From Terriglobia bacterium (GTDB taxonomy: Bacteria > Acidobacteriota > Terriglobia > Terriglobales > Acidobacteriaceae), in the NCBI GenBank assembly GCA_020073385.1, contig JAIQFH010000005.1, positions 1-64,000 of the forward strand: 64,000 bases of DNA, in the 5' to 3' direction. Both the position numbers and the translations under genes were made by a program. Each line of letters opens with the position of its first letter. Position 1 is the stretch's first letter. This document shows, piece by piece, positions 59,851-64,000 of this stretch. The notes under the pieces are model-generated. The model saw nothing but the letters and a program-made list of their open reading frames with translations. It did no database searches and had not been told where the DNA came from.

Positions 59851-60684
59851 ATGTCCAACGATCGCAGTTGCACTCATATCAAGGTCACCGGAGTCCGTTG
59901 TAACTCCCCCGCTCTCCGCGGAGAGCAATTCTGCTACTTCCACCAGAACGCCCACCGCGGCGTCCCTCGCCCTCCACAATCGCGCTTGCATCCCATCGCG
60001 ATGATCGAAGACGAAGAGTCCATCCAGTACGCCTTGATGGAAGTCATCAACGCCCTCATGCGCAACACCATCGACGTCGAACGCGCCAGTCTGATCATCC
60101 GCGCCCTCCACATCGCCGTGAAAAATGCCGCCCGCGTAAAGTTCGGCATCCACGCCAAAAACACAGTCACGCAAGTCCCCGAATACCCCGCTCCCACAGC
60201 CGAGCACGAAGCGATCGCGCAGCAGTCCGAACTCCCCGCCGTCTCCGCGATCCCCTACAAACCCGTCGAACCCCACGACCGCCACTTCTGGGAGTACCAG
60301 GCAGAAGGCACCCGCGTCCTGGCCCGCGAAGCCCACGCCCGCAAAGCCGCCGAGCAATCTCATGTGGGGACAGCCGCCATCGGCTGTCCAGCGCCGTCGC
60401 AGCCCAGCGCAAGTGTAGGGACAGACGCCCTCGTCCGTCCCGCGACCCTGAGCGAAGCGAAGGGGAGCGTGCCAACGCCCGCAAGTGGCACAACCGCAAG
60501 CGTCGCGCCCGCAGCCTCAATCCCCCCGCACGATTTCAAAACCCCGCAACTCCCCCCACAAAACGCATTTCCTAAATCCCAATCAGCACCCGAGCAAACC
60601 CCGTCCCACCGCAAGCCCCCGGCAATGGTGAAACCAGCTCCGAAGGAGCGCAAGACCACAGCCAACAGCGGAAGCCGTGCTTAG
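59851..60684 (+). CDS. Cys/His-motif protein of unknown function, with repeat insertions
   Basis: This 277-residue protein starts MSNDRSCTHIKVTGVRCNSP and holds an N-terminal metal-site-like set, Cys-x9-Cys and CYFHQNAH. A helical region follows (MIEDEESIQYALMEVINALM, VERASLIIRALHIAVKNAAR). The C-terminal 110 residues are Pro/Ala-rich and disordered; within them RA copies (60361-60393, 60413-60470) and an RF unit are read as HVGTAAIGCP and LVRPATLSEAKGS. A possible zinc-binding regulator; family not recognised. Confidence 0.65.
   Translation: MSNDRSCTHIKVTGVRCNSPALRGEQFCYFHQNAHRGVPRPPQSRLHPIAMIEDEESIQYALMEVINALMRNTIDVERASLIIRALHIAVKNAARVKFGIHAKNTVTQVPEYPAPTAEHEAIAQQSELPAVSAIPYKPVEPHDRHFWEYQAEGTRVLAREAHARKAAEQSHVGTAAIGCPAPSQPSASVGTDALVRPATLSEAKGSVPTPASGTTASVAPAASIPPHDFKTPQLPPQNAFPKSQSAPEQTPSHRKPPAMVKPAPKERKTTANSGSRA
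60361..60470 (+). repeat. Two RA copies and an RF unit inside a coding region
   Basis: gtggggacagccgccatcgg, ctgtcc at 60364; gtagggacagacgccctcgt, ccgtccc at 60414; RF ccctgagcgaagcgaagggg at 60446. All are in the disordered tail of the Cys/His protein. Confidence 0.8.
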
Positions 60685-60731
60685 ACGCGAGAAAGGAGAC
60701 ACAAGCCCTGAACGGGCGAAAGAAAACTCCG

Positions 60732-60784
60732 CGGCCCGACACACCTGGGCCGCCGGACAGCCGAGGCGGCTGTCCCTACATGGT
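60732..60784 (-). repeat. RA repeat copy, long form, reverse orientation
   Basis: On the minus strand it reads gtagggacagccgcctcggc, tgtcc, ggcggcccaggtgtgtcggg, ccgc. It lies between the Cys/His protein and the tRNA gene. Confidence 0.85.
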
Positions 60785-60871
60785 TTTTCTTGGCCCACCC
60801 AGGCTGTTGTGCTTTTTGGCGTGATGGGCCGATTTATGGAAGTGAGCGGGACGAGCAATTTTCCAACGAGG

Positions 60872-60947
60872 TGGTGGGCCCACCAGGATTTGAACCTGGA
60901 ACCAACAGATTATGAGTCTGCTGCTCTAACCGTTGAGCTATGGGCCC
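60872..60947 (-). tRNA. tRNA with CAT anticodon, probably tRNA-Met (elongator)
   Basis: The 76-base gene folds into a full cloverleaf. The acceptor GGGCCCA pairs with TGGGCCC, D-arm AGCTCAACGGTTAGAGC, anticodon stem GCAGA/TCTGT with loop CTCATAA (anticodon CAT), T-arm CCAGGTTCAAATCCTGG, and the CCA end is encoded. Elongator Met is likely; tRNA-Ile with a modified C34 has the same anticodon and cannot be excluded by sequence alone. It is not an initiator: the initiator 1-72 mismatch is absent. Confidence 0.9.
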
Positions 60948-61096
60948 GCTGGGCTGGCTCTAGCATATCAAGAGCAGGGGGCAGGGAGCAGAGGCTCGGA
61001 AAGAGAAGAGCCCAAAGAGCGGAGGCCAGTGATCCCAGAGTCCGACGAACGAAGACTGCTTCGACTGAACTCCCACCTCTGGCCCCTTGTCTTGGT

Positions 61097-62701
61097 CTAG
61101 TGGGCCGTCGCTTTCTCCGCGCCCAGACCGGTATTGGAGCGCACCAGCAGTTCGTTGAATTTTTCTTGCGAAGACGGTTCCGAACTGACCAGCGTCCCGA
61201 TGATGGCGCCAATGAATCCCAACGGAATACTCAGGATGCCGGGATTCTCCAGCGGGAACCAGGCCTTTGCCTGGATCAGGTGACGGGCCGTTCCAACCAC
61301 TGTCGGGGGATCGACGGCCATCAAACTCGGGCTTACCAGAATCAGCCCGATCGACGCGAGCAGGCCCACCGCCAGGCCCGTAACGGCTCCCGCCGTGTTG
61401 AAGCGCCGCCAGAAGATCGACAGCACAATCACCGGCAGATTCGCCGACGCCGCGACCGCAAATGCCAGCGCCACCAGGAATGCGACGTTCGCCGTTGGAC
61501 CGAGCACGATCGCAATCCCGATCGCTACCGCGCCCACTACGAATGCCGAAATCCGCGCCACCATCACTTCCTCGCCGGGCTTCCGCTCCACTCCGTTATG
61601 GATGACGTTCGTCCAAAAGTCGTGCGAGAACGAAGTGGTCGCGCTGATGGTCAATCCCGCAACCACGGCGAGGATCGTGGCGAACGCAATCGACGAGATG
61701 AAGGCGAAGAAAACATTTCCTGCCAGCGCCTGTGCCAGCAGGGGCGCGCTCATGTTCGTGCCGCCATGGACCTTGATGAAGTCCGGGCCGACGATTGTAG
61801 CCGCTCCGAATCCAAGGAATGTAGTCATGATGTAGAAGCTGCCGATCAGCACCATCGCCCACACCACGCTGTGGCGAGCGGTCTTGGCGTCAGGCACGGT
61901 GTAGAAGCGGACGAGAATATGGGGAAGCCCCGCAGTGCCGAAGATCAGTGCCATGCCCAGAGAGATCAGGTCCAGTGGCCCGTACGGAGGTTTATAACGC
62001 AGGCCCGGCTGCAGGAAATCCTTCACAACCACAGCCCCCTTCGCGTCGTGATAGGTCACCTGGCCGATGGCACCGAAGAATTGTCCAAAGCTGAAGTGGA
62101 AGTGCGCCATGACCAGAATGCTGAGCAGGATCGTCCCGGCCATCAGCAGAACGGCCTTCACGATCTGCACCCAGGTCGTGGCCAGCATCCCGCCGAATAC
62201 GACGTAGACGATCATCAGGATGCCGACACCGATTACGGCCTGGTTGTAAGTGACGTATCCGCCGAGCAGCAACTTCACCAGCGCGCCTGCCCCGACCATC
62301 TGGGCGATCATATAGAAGGTGCTCACGGTCAACGTGCTCAGCGACGCCATCCCCCGCACCGGCCGCGGCTTCAGGCGATACGCCAGCACGTCAGCCATGG
62401 TGTACTTGCCGGCATTGCGCAGCGGCTCGGCGATCACCAGCAGCACCGTCAGATAAGCGACCAGCCATCCCACGGAGAAAAGAAATCCGTCATAACCTTG
62501 AAAGGCAATGATGCCCGCAATGCCAAGAAACGACGCGGCGCTCATATAGTCGCCGGCGACTGCGATTCCGTTCTGCCATCCTTTAATCTGCCGGCTGGCC
62601 GCGAAGTAGGCAGCCGATCCCGCCGACCGCCGCGAGGCCCAGTAAGTAATACCCAGAGTTATTGCAATAAATATCAGGAACATTACAAGTGAGATATTCA
62701 T
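61097..62701 (-). CDS. actP: Cation/acetate-type solute symporter
   Basis: This 534-residue sodium:solute symporter (SSS family) has about 13 spans. Family blocks include YFAASRQIKGWQNGIAVAGD, YMSAASFLGIAGII and FGTAGLPHILVRFYTVPDAK, the last typical of the ActP acetate carriers. It imports acetate or another short carboxylate with sodium or protons. The DUF485 gene ends 3 bases before its start, the usual yjcH-actP order. No acs gene is in view. Confidence 0.9.
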   Translation of the reverse strand: MNISLVMFLIFIAITLGITYWASRRSAGSAAYFAASRQIKGWQNGIAVAGDYMSAASFLGIAGIIAFQGYDGFLFSVGWLVAYLTVLLVIAEPLRNAGKYTMADVLAYRLKPRPVRGMASLSTLTVSTFYMIAQMVGAGALVKLLLGGYVTYNQAVIGVGILMIVYVVFGGMLATTWVQIVKAVLLMAGTILLSILVMAHFHFSFGQFFGAIGQVTYHDAKGAVVVKDFLQPGLRYKPPYGPLDLISLGMALIFGTAGLPHILVRFYTVPDAKTARHSVVWAMVLIGSFYIMTTFLGFGAATIVGPDFIKVHGGTNMSAPLLAQALAGNVFFAFISSIAFATILAVVAGLTISATTSFSHDFWTNVIHNGVERKPGEEVMVARISAFVVGAVAIGIAIVLGPTANVAFLVALAFAVAASANLPVIVLSIFWRRFNTAGAVTGLAVGLLASIGLILVSPSLMAVDPPTVVGTARHLIQAKAWFPLENPGILSIPLGFIGAIIGTLVSSEPSSQEKFNELLVRSNTGLGAEKATAH

Positions 62702-62704
62702 GAC

Positions 62705-63067
62705 TTACTTGTCCCCCTTGTCGGCTTTATCCAAAATGTCCTTGGCGAGCCGGTCGAAATTATTGGCAGCTTTCACGTAGAGGCCGGCGATGATCCACGC
62801 CACGAAAAACTGTGAGAGTGCGAACAGGTAGGCCAGATTCACTTTCCCGATCTTGGTGTCCATGAACTGGGGCGCATAGCCAACGAGCACTGGCAGGGCG
62901 AAGTAGTAAACGAGGAAGAAGATGAACGCCGGCACGATGAATGTTTTTTTCGTCGCCATCAAATCCTGGAATTCCTTACTCGTTGCAATGCGATCCCAGA
63001 TCGATTGGGACTGAGCCGGTTCCTGACCCGGCCTTGCGGCCTCTAAATCGCGGGCGCCGTTCGCCAT
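62705..63067 (-). CDS. DUF485 membrane protein (YjcH-like), symporter partner
   Basis: This 120-residue protein has a polar N-terminus with SIWDRIATSKEFQDLMATKK, the DUF485 signature, and two membrane spans (about 43-65 and 78-100). It is the small partner gene of acetate symporters and ends 3 bases upstream of the actP start. Upstream lies a GGAGGG ribosome site. Confidence 0.88.
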   Translation of the reverse strand: MANGARDLEAARPGQEPAQSQSIWDRIATSKEFQDLMATKKTFIVPAFIFFLVYYFALPVLVGYAPQFMDTKIGKVNLAYLFALSQFFVAWIIAGLYVKAANNFDRLAKDILDKADKGDK

Positions 63068-63219
63068 AAAAACCCTCCTTCACGGGTGAGCTGCAAACGT
63101 TGACATTGCGCGGTGACCCAAAGCCCGTAACCGCGGTTGACGGACAGCTTACTCCCTGCTGTCAAGTTTCTGGCGGGCAACTCGACCCGGGATGCGGCCC
63201 AGACACATTCCGGCTCATG

Positions 63220-64000
63220 CTAGAAGGTGAAGATCGGCCCGAACTCAGATCGAATGTCATGCCACTGCCGGGCCGGGTATCCTTCATACTTCGGGAAGGT
63301 CGCCGATTCCGACAGGCTGGGATTCGCGATCCTCGTTCGGTACATGGACTCTTCGAGCACGAACGAGACCAGGTTGTTCATCTTCCAGGAAAGCGTCGCG
63401 GCCGCCAGATCGTTTTTCGACCGTTGATTGCCCAGGTGCAGCACATCGCTGGTCTTGGCCTGATCGAAGGCATAGTGGAAGTTGATCTGCCATCCCGCAC
63501 TTCGGCTGGCGGGATCCGCGCCAAAAATGCGGCTCAGCGGGAAGGCGACGTCGAGGAAGCCGCCGATGGCACGCACCGGCCGCTGCGGAGCAAACACAGG
63601 CGTGCCAGCGCCGTTCAGGCCGAATGTCAGGCTCGATGCGCCATCGTTCGACGCGCCCGTGCAGAACGCGGGAGCCGCATCCGTCCCGCAGACTTTCGTC
63701 ATTCCCGCGGTATCGTTAAAGTTGGAGTCGAGCGCGCCGACAAAGTACCAGCGCAAATCCGATCCGTTCCAGAACTTGCCGATCACGGTGACGTAGCGCG
63801 TGGGGAGCTGAATCTCTCCGGTCCAGCCGGCTCGGTTCGAAGTCGTCTGCGCGCCCTGGGGAAAAGCCTTTTGGAAAACCTTTGGGTCCGGACAAACCAA
63901 CAGGGCGGTGTTGCTGCACAGCGGAACATCGGACGCCCGCACCATCGCCTTGCGATTGCCTTGTACCCCGCTGAAGATAAGTTGCGCCGGAGCTACACCG
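63220..64000 (-). CDS. Porin-like outer-membrane protein, C-terminal part
   Basis: The frame is open to the window end, so the N-terminus is outside. The visible 260 residues are strand-rich: GEIQLPTRYVTVIGKFWNG, WYFVGALDSNFND, WQINFHYAFDQAKTSD, TLSWKMNNLVSFVLEESM. The chain ends in SEFGPIFTF, with a terminal Phe as in beta-barrel porins. GVQGNRKAM just upstream resembles DcaP-type porins. An outer-membrane channel for small acids or sugars would suit the neighbouring symporter, but that link is inferred. Confidence 0.65.
   Translation of the reverse strand, partial: GVAPAQLIFSGVQGNRKAMVRASDVPLCSNTALLVCPDPKVFQKAFPQGAQTTSNRAGWTGEIQLPTRYVTVIGKFWNGSDLRWYFVGALDSNFNDTAGMTKVCGTDAAPAFCTGASNDGASSLTFGLNGAGTPVFAPQRPVRAIGGFLDVAFPLSRIFGADPASRSAGWQINFHYAFDQAKTSDVLHLGNQRSKNDLAAATLSWKMNNLVSFVLEESMYRTRIANPSLSESATFPKYEGYPARQWHDIRSEFGPIFTF

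Noticed and set aside
60677..62692. 671-codon plus-strand frame across the tRNA and symporter genes.
   Set aside because: It runs antisense through a clear symporter and through a tRNA gene, and has Arg/His/Gln-rich nonsense composition.

Overview
The window looks like chromosomal DNA of a GC-rich Acidobacteriota, probably of the Terriglobia / Koribacter type. This is inferred from an Alternative Complex III plus caa3-oxidase locus, exported TldD-like and M13 peptidases, a TIGR03118-type protein, many Tat or Sec exported serine hydrolases, and a very high load of short dispersed hairpin repeats. No phage or plasmid backbone and no CRISPR array was seen.

Layout. 1-228: 3' end of a group II intron (maturase C-terminus, domains V and VI). 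340-7540: Tat-exported PHP-like protein, an unknown protein, a pair of exported TldD/TldE-like proteins (one without the metal motif), glgC and small unknowns. 7646-16574: methylmalonyl-CoA mutase large subunit, an exported esterase, pgeF, a DinB-like Tat protein, two beta-lactamase-fold serine hydrolases and an HU/IHF protein. 16713-23160: YdjM-like membrane protein, sppA, a lipid kinase, tyrS, purN, purM and a 55-residue membrane protein. 23510-34520: a DUF3857/transglutaminase/TPR protein, a GH71/GH99-like lipoprotein, a STAS protein, an M13 peptidase, an amidase and an aldehyde dehydrogenase. 34897-48477: the respiratory locus, actABCDEF, one unknown single-span protein, a SCO copper chaperone and caa3 oxidase subunits II, I, III and IV. 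Together these form a quinol-to-oxygen electron route: quinol to ACIII, to cytochrome c, to the CuA/heme c subunit II, to subunit I. 48850-55699: zinc-ribbon protein, a large FAD/FeS oxidoreductase, a DUF155-like protein and a TIGR03118 protein. 56274-60947: accessory-looking stretch with a Sel1 protein, an IS110 remnant, an orphan Flp-type pilin gene, a Cys/His protein and a tRNA with CAT anticodon. 61097-64000: acetate-type symporter with its DUF485 partner and the C-terminal part of a porin-like protein that runs off the end.

The most unusual feature is a set of at least six dispersed short repeat families. I call them RA (hairpin ggacagcc..ggctgtcc, 18 copies seen), RB (ctcagcgccctctgcggtta-like), RC (gggtgccccatcc-hairpin-gggtggggactttga), RD (gtcatcctgag..gaaggacc), RE (gaagagcggcgcttcagcgcc-like) and RF (ctgagcgaagtcgaagg, 8 copies). 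They nest in one another and lie in frame inside at least five genes, where they are read as extra peptide. Two inverted arrays of 7-base repeats also fill the purM-purN gap. All coordinates come from reading the sequence directly; no database search was possible.
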